Positions 1 to 10,259 of a stretch of DNA of 64,000 nt are shown here, piece after piece. A program made the translations under genes and the position numbers. Under the pieces are notes generated by a model that was given only the letters and a program-made list of their open reading frames with translations, was not told where the DNA came from and did no database searches. Origin of the DNA: Ceratotherium simum simum (taxonomy: Eukaryota > Chordata > Mammalia > Perissodactyla > Rhinocerotidae); NCBI RefSeq assembly GCF_000283155.1, contig NW_004454175.1, positions 407,111-471,110 on the forward strand. The letters run 5' to 3'. How positions within the stretch are numbered: the first letter of the stretch is position 1; every line of letters begins with the position of its first letter.

Positions 1-240
1 TGATGTTCCTTATTATGGATGATCCCTAACTTATTTAGCCAATACCCAGTTTTGGGACATCAAGGTTATTTCTAATCTGTAGCTATTATAAACAGTGCTG
101 CAATAAATATTCTAGTGGTAAGTCTTTGCCTTATTCTTATTTCCTTGGGATAAAGTCCTAGCAATGGGATTCCTGGAGTCACTCTTAATATTTCTGAGGC
201 ATGCTCTGAAATTTCCCTCCAGAAAGATAACAGTATGTTT
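1..240 (-). repeat. Old L1 3'-region fragment
   Basis: The phrase AACAGTGCTGCAATAAATAT near 90-110, followed by TTGGGATAAAGTCCTAGCAATGG, is the reverse complement of the end of L1 ORF2 and its 3' region. The fragment is diverged, has no open frame and runs off the left edge of the window. The subfamily cannot be named by eye. Confidence 0.6.
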
Positions 241-660
241 TAAAGCAACAAGTCTTAATAAAATTTCTGCATTTCTTTTTTTAATGTGTTCTAATTTTAA
301 AAACATGCTAATTAAATGAATTTTATGATGGTAATGAAATGGTCTTGGAGAAAACATTTCTTATAACAACATTTAATAATGAGTGATACCAAAGAATTAT
401 TTAAAATGGTAATGAAGTGGCTATTAGTACAGTACCAAAGAGAGAGAAATGCTCAGAACTTACAAATGAAGGTCTTGATTATTCCAAACATAAATTTCAA
501 ACTATAAACACAGAACTTATTGTAATAGACCATTTTTGTATTTTACAAAGGAAGAGACAAAAATTTAATAGTCTACTCCAAAAGGGTTGCCTTTAAAAAA
601 CATCAGTGATAATTAGATTTCCATTCCTCACCCAGAAAAATATAGTAGAAAAAAATTCCT
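241..660. other. AT-rich stretch, nothing recognised
   Basis: No open frame of note, splice-like exon or repeat was recognised. It separates an antisense L1 piece from a purine microsatellite. Confidence 0.5.
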
Positions 661-815
661 AGAAAAAAAGAAGATATGAAATGAAGAAAAGAAAGAAGGA
701 AGGAAAGAAGGAAGGAGGGATGGAAGGAAGGAAGAAAAAAAAGAAGGAAGGAAGAAAGAGAAAGAAAGAAAGTAAGAAAGAAAAAGAAGGAAAGAAGAAA
801 AGAAAAAGAACAAGG
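661..815 (+). repeat. Purine microsatellite (GAAA/GGAA)n
   Basis: An almost pure A/G run of degenerate GAAG, GGAA and GAAA units, directly upstream of an L1 fragment. The long minus-strand frames here (Leu/Phe/Ser-rich) are translations of the simple repeat and are not genes. Homopurine-homopyrimidine mirror tracts of this kind can form triplex DNA. Confidence 0.85.
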
Positions 816-867
816 AGTCAGGAAGACTGAAAAAAAAAAAGGCAGCATGCAGTCACTACGGAAAACG

Positions 868-1640
868 TTGTGAAGGGTCCTCAAAAAATTAAGAATAGAA
901 CTACCATATGACCCAGCAATCCCAGTGATCCTCTGGGTATATATCCAAAGGAAATGAAAACAGGATCTCCAAGAGATATCTGCACCCACGTGTTCATTGC
1001 AGTGTTATTGCAGAGATATGGAAACAACCTAAGTGTCCACAATGGATGAATAGATAAAGAAAATGTGATGTATATATACAATGGAATATTATTCAGCAAT
1101 GAGAAAGAAGGAAATCCTGCCATTTGCAACAACAGAGATGACCTTGAGGGCATTGTGCTAAGTGAAAAAAGCCAGACAGAGAAAGACAACTGCTGTATGG
1201 TATCACTTATATATAGAATCTGAAAAAAAACCCAAAAAAGTCAAACTCATAGAAACAGAGAGTAGAAAAGTGGTTGCCAGGGGCTGAGGGGTGGAGGAAA
1301 TAGGGAGAGGCTGGAAAAAGGGGACAAACTTTCACTTATAAGATGAATAAGGTCAGAGGATCTAATGTAAAAAATGGTAACTATAGTTGATAACACTGTA
1401 TTGTATAATTGAAATTTGCTAAGAGAGTAGAATTTAAATGTTATCATGAGAATATATATATTATATATAATAATAATAAATAACATAATAAATAATATAT
1501 ATGGCGATGAATGTATTAATTATCTCAGTGGGGGAATCCTTTCACAACGTGTATATCAAATCTCCACGATGTATACTTTAAATTTCTTACAGTTTTATTT
1601 CTCAATTACACCTCAATAAAACTGAAACAAAAAATAAAAA
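868..1640 (+). repeat. L1 3' end (ORF2 tail and 3' UTR)
   Basis: It starts in the conserved end of ORF2: ATAGAACTACCATATGACCC, then a decayed stretch matching the family KMW-IYTMEYY motif near 1058-1095. It continues through a 3' UTR and ends in CACCTCAATAAAACTG plus an A-rich tail near 1640. An AT-rich dinucleotide-like insertion lies at about 1450-1502. It is 5'-truncated, as most L1 copies are, and its ORF2 remnant is interrupted by stops. Confidence 0.85.
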
Positions 1641-2479
1641 AAAGAGGCATGAAGAAGAGGGTAATGAAGAAAAGAAGGAAAACCAGAAGGAATGAAAACA
1701 TGAAAGAGTACAAAAATAGAACATAGATGAAGAGAGAAGATATAAATTTTAAAGCAAACTCCATGTCTAGGATGGTAATATTTAATGATATTTAATTAAA
1801 TATCAAAACATTTTTAAGTGCTAGGAATACATAGCTCAAGAAAGACATGCTTGCAGGAAATAAGCCTTAATTGCCCAATTTGCCAGAGAAGCAGAGATGG
1901 CAGTGTTTTTGTGACACTTACGTGGTTGGGCCCAGTCATCGAGGAAGTGAGTACAGAAGCATGGGCATTTCTGCCCTGCCACAGTCTCCGATGCTTTCAT
2001 TTGCTATAAAATGCCTCAAAATAAACGGCACAAGTATTTCAACAAAGAGCTGGAGTAGATACACCGAGCATTTCCACCATGGGGGGGTAGAATTTACTCG
2101 CTGAGGGGTTAGTTATGGCAACTTGGTTTCTCAACAGGTCAGATGCAAGTCTGGCTCGCAAAGGAGCCAAGATACAAAATTGAAACTGCTGAAAGGAGGC
2201 AGGTCTTCCGCGGGTGTGCTATGTTCACAGTCCTGGTAGAAGGCTCTCTGGAGGCCACAGATCCATTATGTCAGAAAGGGTAGAGCAAAAGACATGGAAA
2301 ACATTGGAAGAGATCCAACAGATCTCTGGGCCTTGAGCGTGGTTAGTGCCTCGAGCTTGTTCCGACACGTATTTTTTGCAGAAAGAGCTCCATGAAATGG
2401 AGTGAAACGCAGTCAGTAAGGCTCAGGCATGGATGTTCTTTCAGAGTATGGGGTTCACACTACTCTTTGGGAAAAAAAG
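1641..2479. other. Unique DNA, no gene recognised
   Basis: GC content rises modestly around 2100-2400. Short open frames exist on both strands, but none resembles a known protein or has convincing splice borders. Confidence 0.5.
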
Positions 2480-2885
2480 AAATCCGTTGCTACTCCTCTG
2501 CTATTTCCCCGGATCTATTTGGGTGCTGGCAAATTGATTTGATAAAATGGTGATAGATTTGTCAGATTAAGATAGTAATTTACTTCCATTAATTTGAGAG
2601 ACATCAGTGTCTCGCAGAGAGAAGAAATATGGCTACCCTGGTGGGATACATTTAAATTCATTAGATTTTCTGGCTTTCGCCTGAGACACTGAGATTTTTG
2701 CTTCTCAGCCGATAAATCCTTTCAATTTTTACTTCAAATGGCAATAAACAAGCACTCATCAATTTATATTTTAAATTCTCCTAACAATATCCAGTTAGAG
2801 AAATCTGTTTAATTAGCAGTGGGTTGATGCTTTCTTGGCCCACTGCAAGTCCAGTTTCCAGAATAAAAGAAAGGCACGGAGAGCC
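2480..2885. other. Candidate conserved non-coding element
   Basis: A repeat-free AT-rich block dense in homeodomain-like cores, including CATTAATTTG near 2588, CTCATCAATTTA near 2755 and TGTTTAATTAGC near 2807. There is no open frame. The texture resembles mammalian distal enhancers, but conservation itself was not tested. Confidence 0.25.
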
Positions 2886-3573
2886 GCTGGTTGGAAAAAC
2901 ATGCCCCCTGCAATGGCTGGGAACAAGAAGAGACATTCTCCCAACAAATGTTAACCCGGGGAAAAAAATTTGAATATCTACAAAAGATTAAATTAACAAT
3001 AGATGAATGGCAAATGAGAAAGCTGCCAGTGACCAGACTTTCTCAGGAGCCAACATTTAACAATATGGATTATTTCGGATAATTCATGGTTTGCCACTCT
3101 TTCTTCTTTGTCTCCTCTGTAATATCCAGGGCACATCTTAGATAGATAATTAGGGCATTATCATATTCCTTAACTAAGTCGGACAAATTGCATCACGCGT
3201 CGTGGTAAACCAACCTAGGGCTGTGTCATTAGCATTGTCTAATTGTTCCAAATAAAGTCTTAGCCTTTTTACCGCATCAACTTTATTTGTCAATACCCAA
3301 GAAGGAGAGACTGTTCCCTTTCCTGGAGGGCTGCGTGAATATGCTAGTCACTAGGTAATCTTACAGTTAATAGAGGCCTCAGCATGGAAAAATGTAAGAA
3401 AATGTAAAGGTCAAAAACATGTTTCTATTATGGAAAAAATGAATGATAATGACATAATTTTTTCAGCTCATCAGGCTCTTTGCTAAGTGCTGCTGTTATT
3501 GCCAGATCAGTCGTGTATAACAAAGAAGTGCTTTCTGCAGCCTGCTTCATTAGTCTGCCCTGTAGGACCTCAC

Positions 3574-3708
3574 CTCCGGACCTTTCGCTAATCTGTTGGC
3601 CAGCTCAATAGTCTTGTTAGTTCTATCCACTTCTTCCTGACAGCAGATTTTCTCTGCTGTAGCCCTCCCAGAGGCCATGGTGAAGGCAGCCAGGTTTGTG
3701 TCTAGTTC
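3574..3708 (-). pseudogene. Dynein heavy-chain exon, stalk helix CC2
   Basis: Seen: an open block of exactly 135 bases (45 codons). A TTTTTATTTAAAG acceptor-like end precedes it, and a strong GAG|GTGAGG donor (gt at 3572-3573 on the minus strand) follows. The peptide runs ELDTNLAAFT (1-10), ATAEK (16-20), CQEEV (23-27), TNKTIELANRL (30-40) and AKGPE (41-45). Known: this is the second coiled-coil helix of the stalk, which carries the microtubule-binding tip of axonemal dynein heavy chains, and the TNKTI.LANRL pattern fits the DNAH9/11/17 group. There is no indel against the remembered family pattern, but several conserved positions are changed (F-E-K before ATAEK reads S-G-R; V-K-x-L reads A-K-G-P). 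Inferred: it is part of the same damaged gene copy as the piece at 32.1 kb. Taken alone it could still be a working exon of a diverged gene. Confidence 0.8.
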
Positions 3709-5236
3709 CTTTAAATAAAAACAGTGAGAGACAACTCTGGACACTGTCAGAACAAGTAAAAATATCGCCACTGACTTATTTTATATTGCAGAAAGTTAAA
3801 TTATACAGTGTGCCCCAGAAGCAAACACAACGGCGATCAGGAGCCTGTGCCAATTCACACAGTGAGAAGGTCCAGTAGGGAAAATGGAAGAAAAGGATAT
3901 TCGGTAGTTTATGTAATTTTTGTTGTTTGTTCAAAACAGCACTGAGGAAAAAAAGGAATGTACACACAAATTCAAAATCCTAGAGGGAAATGGAGAATGT
4001 CATTTTCCCAGACGAATTACCTGAAGTCATGAAGATTTAATACAATTGATTTGTGTGTACCATTAGTGCCAATAACACACTTAATAAAAAGTGTCCCAAA
4101 ACATTTTGCATTGAGAGCTGACTGGCGAGATAAAACCCAGGGGAAGCTTTTAAGGTGAGATTTGAAGAGCTGTGATGAATCAACAGCTCAGAGGGAGGGA
4201 GCTGGGGCCCGGAGCTGGGGCGGCACCAGGAACAGCAGAACTTCCAGCTGGGGATGTAATGGAGAAAGGGAGCCAGGAGATTGGGGGGTCCCATTGAGCT
4301 GGCTGCAGTGAAGCGGAGCTCACCGAGGATAAGTGGAGAGAATGGGTAGGAAAATGAAGGTTGTGAGTGTACGCGTGTTCAAGAGACTTGGTTGTTTCTT
4401 TGAGGGAAAGGGAAGGAGAGAAGAGGGAGATCTGGGAAAAGAAAAGGCAATGCTCTGAAAGAATCATTGTTCAAGTAGCAAAAGAACTGTGTGTGTGTGT
4501 GTTTGATTTGCTATTCTCTTTCAACAAATCATCTGCTCATTTCATGTTTATGAAGAACTTCCATGACGACAGGGAAACTGCTTATGCTCTTACAGTATAT
4601 TGGGGAGGTGTCAGTAATGGCAAGCGAGAAAGCTCATGGCGTTGTGTAGAATTTCGCTCATGATATTTTTATGAGAAAAAACATTAACACTGGAAATGAT
4701 TAGTAAGAACCCGAAAACTCTCCTCGGATTTGTAACTTATATGAGAATCTCAAAGTTCTTTTGGCAGGACTACCTGTCACCCAGGGGCTGCTGAGCTATT
4801 ATCAGTCTGTTTTGTACTTAGGGAAACTGAGGTCAAGAGCCTGACAGGAAATGGAAAAGAATGGTTTACAGAACCTTAGGGGAGATCCTATCAGCATTTC
4901 TTGGAATTATTTCTGTGGAATTATTTCTTAGCCTGGCCCTGAATTAGTCACTACTTATAATTCCTCAAGCCAGTTAGGCAACCCCCTCCAACCTTCTGAG
5001 TTTTCCACATCTCTCCCTTCTTTCCAGACAGCTGGCTCACGGTTGTGCACCAGCAAAGCCGATGTAGATCATTAAACGGAATTAGGAGGAAAAACCAGAT
5101 ACTGCAAAGTGTATCTAATATCTTATGCTGTCAACTTGCATTGATGATAACACAGGTGGCGAAGTGGGTAATCTTTCACCAAGAAGAAGATTATCCCTTA
5201 CTTTCTAGGACCCTCTAATTAATTTATTAGACAATG
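3709..5236. other. Intron-like stretch upstream of the CC2 exon
   Basis: Read on the dynein strand this is upstream intron. A small MIR-like piece (GGGAAACTGAGGTCAAGAGC) lies near 4820, and a short GT run near 4490. No exon for the microtubule-binding tip was recognised. A GC-richer patch at 4190-4330 has no assignable function. Confidence 0.5.
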
Positions 5237-5241
5237 GCTAC

Positions 5242-5672
5242 TGTATTAGTTTGCTAGGGTTGCTGTAACAAATGACTTAAACAACAGAAATTTATTGGCT
5301 TGCAGTTTAGAGACTAGAAATGTGTGGGCAGGGTTGGTTCCTTCTGTGGCTATGAGGGAGAATCTGCTCCATGCCTCTCTCCTAGCTTCTGCTGGTTTGC
5401 TGGCCATCTTTGGTGTTCCTGGCTTGTAGAATCATCACCTCGATCTCTGCCTTCATCTTCACGTGGCGTTCTCCCTGTGTGAAGGTCTGTCTTCAAATTT
5501 CCTGTTTTTATAAGGACACCAGCAATATTGGATTAGGGCCCACCCTATGGCCCTTATTTTAACTTGATTAACTCTGTAAAGACCCTATCTCCAAATAAGG
5601 TCATATTCTGAGGTGCTGGGGGTTAGCACTTCAATTTATGAATTTTGAGGGTACGCAATTAAACCCGGAACA
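5242..5672 (-). repeat. MLT1-type LTR (MaLR), complete
   Basis: Reading plus strand, it begins TGTATTAGTTTGCTAGGG and ends AAACCCGGAACA. This is the reverse complement of an MLT1 LTR, including the CTCCAAATAAGGTCATATTC block. A perfect 5-bp target duplication, GCTAC, flanks it at 5237-5241 and 5673-5677. It is a solo LTR of a non-autonomous ERVL-related element with no coding capacity. Confidence 0.9.
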
Positions 5673-5677
5673 GCTAC

Positions 5678-6664
5678 CAAGCGCCAGACGCTGTACTGTG
5701 AACTTGAAGGGGAGTGATGGGACAAAGATGAATAAGGTATGGCCCCTGACCTCCAAACTCACAATTTAGTGAGAGAGGCGTGTTGATATGCAAACGAGGG
5801 CAAATAAAAGAAGGGAATTTATAGCCAACTGCAGCCATACTGAGCCTGAAGGACTGAGAAGCCCAGGTCGTTTGTTTCTGGGGAGGAGAAGGAGGAGTGC
5901 GGTGACCCAGGCTTTTACTCAAATTCTCCCTTTATTGATGGGCCTGAGGGGGTGCTGTCCCCCTTCCTCCTGGAAGTTGTTGCAGTGGGTTCCCTGCCAA
6001 GCAGTGGGTCTAGGAGGGGCCCGATTCTCACCGCCTCAGTGCCAGGTGTGGGGTGAGCCCCCCGCTCTGTGACTAAGCTGGGCTGGAGTGCAGAGCACTT
6101 GATGTTAGGGGTCAGGAGGAAGGGAGAGCCCCGTGGCAGGCACTGCAGGGATGGGGGTCCTGTCTTCAGCCCAGGTGCCTTAGGAACCCATGGGGACCCA
6201 GTGCTGGGGGTGGGGCACAGGGATTTCCCCAGCAGTCTCCACAGCCCTCCAGCTCTTGGGGAGAAGTAGGCCCATGATATCTCTTCAGATGTCTTCCTGT
6301 TTATTCTCTAAAGTAAATTCTTCCTGCTGGAGGCCATTCCCTGCCACTCTCTCCCCAATCAACATGGAGAAGAACAGTGAAACTCCTATTGGAACCACAG
6401 CATGATCTTGAGACTTGTACCCCTTATGGACTGTTACCAAATTTCGAAGAAGTATGGTTCAACAATTCTTTGGAAGAACATTTGAGTTCATTCAGGAGGG
6501 AACGAAAAAAAGTGGGAGCTGGAAAGAAGAGAAGGAAAGGAAAGAAAGAAGGCAGGAAGTCCCGTGAAAGGAGGGGAGGGAGGAGGAGGGACTTCTGTGA
6601 GAGCAACCAAAACCAGACTCTGGGCTTTTATTCTTTTCTTGCTCAAATCCATCCCTCATACCAC
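5678..6664. other. Unassigned stretch with purine-rich patch
   Basis: The first 130 bases have the wording of a common old mammalian repeat tail (GCCAGACGCTGTACTGTGAA). GC-rich unique DNA follows to about 6250. A GAAG/GGGA purine patch lies at about 6500-6595. Frames up to about 100 codons here look like chance or simple-repeat translations. Confidence 0.45.
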
Positions 6665-7250
6665 TTGTCAGAGGTACATTGCTAAAACACAGACCGATCC
6701 TCCACTAAAAACCCCTATTTGCCGCTCCCCATCATCTCTAGGATGAAGTCCAGACTCCTTGGCGTATCACACGAGACCCTCTGTGGCCTGGCTCCTGCCT
6801 GCCTCTCACACTTTGCTGGCCCTCTTCCCTGCCCTGACTCCTAGCTCTGCTGCTCCACAGAATTACTTTCCATTCCTAAAATGAGTCATGCTATTTCACA
6901 CCCCCGAACCCTGTAAATACTGTTTTCTCTGCTGAATCTTCCAGGCTCCCAAATTTGCTCCTCCTTCGAATATGTCACCTCCTTTGCAAACACGTTCTCT
7001 GAACCCCAGGCAAAAGTAGTCACACCTCCACCCTCCACTTAGTTCTCACAGTCTTGTTGCTTATCATAGTACAATACAAATACCATTATGTTATAATTAT
7101 CTCTCTCTCATGCGTCTCCCCCATGAGACCGTGAGTTACGGCAGGAGAGAAACTTTGTCTTATTCGTCTTGGAGGCCCCAGCACCCAACACAGGGCCTGG
7201 CATGTAGCTGATACGCAGTAAACCTCTGCTGAATGAATACATATTTTGTA
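6665..7250 (+). repeat. L2 LINE 3' end
   Basis: Recognised by the L2 phrases CTAGGATGAAGTCCAGACTC, CCTCTGTGGCCTGGCTCCTG and the 3' tail GGGCCTGGCATGTAGCTGAT...GCTGAATGAAT. It is strongly diverged and 5'-truncated, and its reverse-transcriptase region is absent. Confidence 0.85.
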
Positions 7251-7570
7251 AGACTTAGGCAAGAGAGGGGAAGAGAAAAAAGTGAGAGAGAAAGGCAGAA
7301 AGCCTGGGTGAGGGAAAGGAAAGGACAGGGGAGGAAAAGCAGGAGCGTCATGATTCTTCACAGCTCTAAGATCCTCATGCCTCTGAGTGGCTCCAGTTCA
7401 CTCATTCATCAGGCAATTATGGCCTTACAGGTTTAGCTGCTAGGCACCATTCCAGGAACTGGGGATATGGAAATGAAGGGTATAGTGTCTGTCTTCAAGA
7501 AGCCCCCAGTTTAGGTGGTGTTGGGGGGAGGGGTACGAGGAGAAGGTGACAGGTGAAAGGGCAACCAATG

Positions 7571-7914
7571 GAAAATCAGTGTTGACCAGGGCTGGCCCTG
7601 TAGCTTAGCGGTTAAGTGCATGCGCTCCGCTACTGGCGGCCTGGGTTCAGTAGCACCGACGCACTGCTTGTCTGGCCATGCTGAGACGGCGTCCCACATG
7701 CAGCAACTAGAAGGATGTGCAACTATGACATGCGGCTGTCTACTGGGGCTTTGGGGAGAAAAAGGGGAAAAAAAAAGGTGGAGGATTGGCAATAGATGTT
7801 GGCTCAGGGCTGGTCTTCCTCAGCAAAAAGAGGAGGATTGGCATGGATGTTAGCTCAGGGCTGATCTTCCTCACAAAAAAAGAAAAGAAAAGAAAAGAAA
7901 ATTAGTGTTGACCA
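7571..7914 (+). repeat. ERE-type tRNA-derived SINE with 18-bp TSD
   Basis: The body is 7589-7896. The head GGCTGGCCCTGTAGCTTAGC and a B-box-like GGGTTCAGTAG segment represent the tRNA part. The tail carries two copies of the GATGTTAGCTCAGGGCT-like phrase and an (AAAAG)n end. Target duplications GAAAATCAGTGTTGACCA (7571-7588) and its one-mismatch copy (7897-7914) flank it. This family is the main lineage marker in the window and points to a perissodactyl. Confidence 0.93.
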
Positions 7915-8834
7915 AATGGTAACATGTTGGGGGGGGGAGGGGCACAGGGTGCAGCTCACTAAGCCTGCAGGAATGGAGGTATTTTGACGATTGAATAGGT
8001 TTGCTGAGCAAGGATAACGAATAGAAAGCAAAGAAACAATAGAAAGGAAACTATTGATGTTCCATTTGAAGAGGAAAGTCTTTAAAATTTAATACTTTTA
8101 TTTCATATCTAAAACTAGCAAGACTTCCACAGTGTTTCTTGAGGTATACATCTTCTGGTTCTCTCTAGAATATTTACAAGGGTAATTGAGGTGTTTGAGA
8201 TTGGCCAAGGAAAATGGGATTCAGGTGCCTGAGCCTTAAGGTTTGATGTTATTCCATTTTATGAGGAGAAAAAGGTTTATAATTTTATTTTGGAAAGTTT
8301 CCTTTTTTTCTGGATTCATCTGGGTTTTTGTAAGTGGAGCAAAGGAAGAGGGAGAAAGAGAACCATTTCAAATCCTATCTTCTTCTATTCTCACTCAAAC
8401 CCAGGGGCTGTGTCCCCCAGTGCATGTTGGACTCTGGAGACATGGTATGAGATGCCACATCTATGTGGATAGTGGCACCAAGACCTCGTATCATACTGCG
8501 TTTCCTTTAGAAGGACTGGAGACTTCAAGCTGGAATGTTTTTTTTAGGTCCTCTTTTCTGAGTCTGTTTTGTTTGACTATAGTCTTTTCTGACACTGAAA
8601 AGAAGTGCTAAACAGATAAAAGATAATGTCATTATTCCCCCATTTTTCCATCTGGCTCATAACAAGACATACCCATTCTCTTACAGGATGTGCATATCAA
8701 CCTGATTAATATGAAAAAAATTTAAGTGTCCAAACCCCTTTCTTTTCCAGCCTCCCTGTCTTTTTTTCCTTCCTTCTTTATTTCTTTCTTTTTTAAGCAT
8801 TGCCCTTTTCAAAACAAGGGGAGATTCAGCATAG
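7915..8834. other. Unassigned stretch
   Basis: A 122-codon plus-strand frame at 8243-8611 has no recognisable domain, and a second frame overlaps it. A CT/T-rich patch lies at 8750-8800. No repeat was recognised. Confidence 0.45.
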
Positions 8835-9260
8835 TTCCCGAGCCCCTCTGATCCAATGGTGTCACATCACTATGGCAATTGCTGCCCAGGGCAGGAATGC
8901 AGAGCAGCTGTAATTGTGCAACGCCTTATTGCTGGTGCATGTCAATCAGAACCTATGAATTGAGAAAAATTTGCTCTGTTCATTCTGTTAAATGATGTAT
9001 CCAATTAAACCTGTTAGAATTCATGATCTTCAGTCAAGGTTAAATGAAAGTAGTTACTCCTGTCAGCTAGGTGATTAAATGCTGCCTACATCAGGCACAT
9101 TTATGTGCAAAATTAAAATTTTGGTATAAAGCATGAATCTTTATGCATGCCAGTTAATTATCTTGCGGTTCCTCCACTTATTAAATGCCCACTGCATTTC
9201 TTCTTAATCATCAGCTTCCTTTCAAAACTTATTTCATACTTCACATTACACCAAGATTTC
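8835..9260. other. Candidate conserved regulatory element
   Basis: Repeat-free, non-coding and dense in developmental transcription-factor-like sites. It holds TGTCAATCA (PBX/MEIS-like, 8940-8948), CCAATTAAACC near 9001, TTATGCATGCC near 9140 and TAATTA (9155-9160). No splice signals or frames are present. This is the best enhancer candidate in the left half, by composition only. Confidence 0.35.
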
Positions 9261-9929
9261 AGTGTTTAAATGAAATGCCTTACCAATGAAAACTTCCTCT
9301 TTTTGAGGCCTTGGCGGTACTATGCTACTGAAAATAATCATTATTAACATTTTCTCATTATTATGCACAAGTATTTCTAGAAACCAGGTTGACTAATGCC
9401 AAGGCATTCTGGAGGTGATCCCTGTTCAGGCTCCACCAGGGCTTGGTTCTAATCTGGGGTTCAGCTTCCCGCATGCCCCCTTATTCAACCACTGCAGGCT
9501 GCCAGGGTGCAAAGGCTCTTGCTGATTGTAGGGTACCGTTTCTTTTTCCTTTCTGATCCACTTTGAGTAGATACAAAATGAGCACAAATGTAATAATGAA
9601 ATAATTTACTTCTATACATCAAATTACATTAGAAATAGATGAGAGAAAATATTGCTTCTTCCTTTTTAAAAAATAAAGCAAAGACCTAACCACCTCAGAT
9701 CTTAGGCATACGCAAATGTTGCCTCTTCTGCTGGGTTTTAAAATGAACACAAAATACAAGAAGAAATGATACAATTTCTAGTGCCCATGGTCCCCAAATA
9801 CAGCATTATGGGAGGAGTAGGATGCCACAAAAACGCTCCACCAAATACTTCTCTTAGAAGTGTTTCACAGTATAGTATCTACCTTTTTTGACCTTTATTT
9901 ATTTAATAACTCAATAGTAGTTGCATAGA
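9261..9929. other. Unassigned stretch
   Basis: AT-rich unique DNA with a GC-richer patch at 9420-9530. Nothing gene-like or repeat-like was recognised. Confidence 0.45.
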
Positions 9930-10259
9930 ATTAAAAATTTCACAGGCCGGCCCCGTGGCTTAGCACTTAAGTGCTGCTCTACTGCTGGCGGCCCAGGTTC
10001 GGATCCTGGGCGTGCACCTATGCACTGCTTCTCCGGCCATGCTGAGGCTGCGTCCCACATACAGCAACTAGAAGGATGTGCAACTATGACATACAACTAT
10101 CTAGTGGGGCTTTGGGGAAAAAAAGGAGGAGGATTGGAAATAGATGTTAGCTCAGAGCCGGTCTTCCTCAGCAAAAAGAAGAGGATTAGCATGGATGTTA
10201 GCTCAGGGCTGATCTCCCTCACCAAAAAATAAAAAAATAAAAAAAACTATTAAAAATTT
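9930..10259 (+). repeat. ERE-type SINE
   Basis: The body, about 9941-10248, opens with GGCCGGCCCCGTGGCTTAGC and has a clear GGTTCGGATCCTGGGCG B-box-like core. It shares the GATGTTAGCTCAGGGCT tail. The flanking duplication ATTAAAAATTT is at 9930-9940 and 10249-10259. It is the same subtype as the copy at 7.6 kb, with both carrying the CAGCAACTAGAAGGATGTGC segment. Confidence 0.92.

Noticed and set aside
603..989. 128-codon Phe/Ser/Leu-rich minus frame
   Set aside because: Antisense reading of the purine microsatellite and an L1 tail.
7589..7700. tRNA-like promoter sequence considered as a tRNA gene
   Set aside because: It is the tRNA-derived head of an ERE SINE: no intact cloverleaf, and it is followed by the SINE tail and target duplication.
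8243..8611. 122-codon plus-strand frame
   Set aside because: No recognisable family; overlapping frame of another phase; no promoter, splice or poly(A) context.
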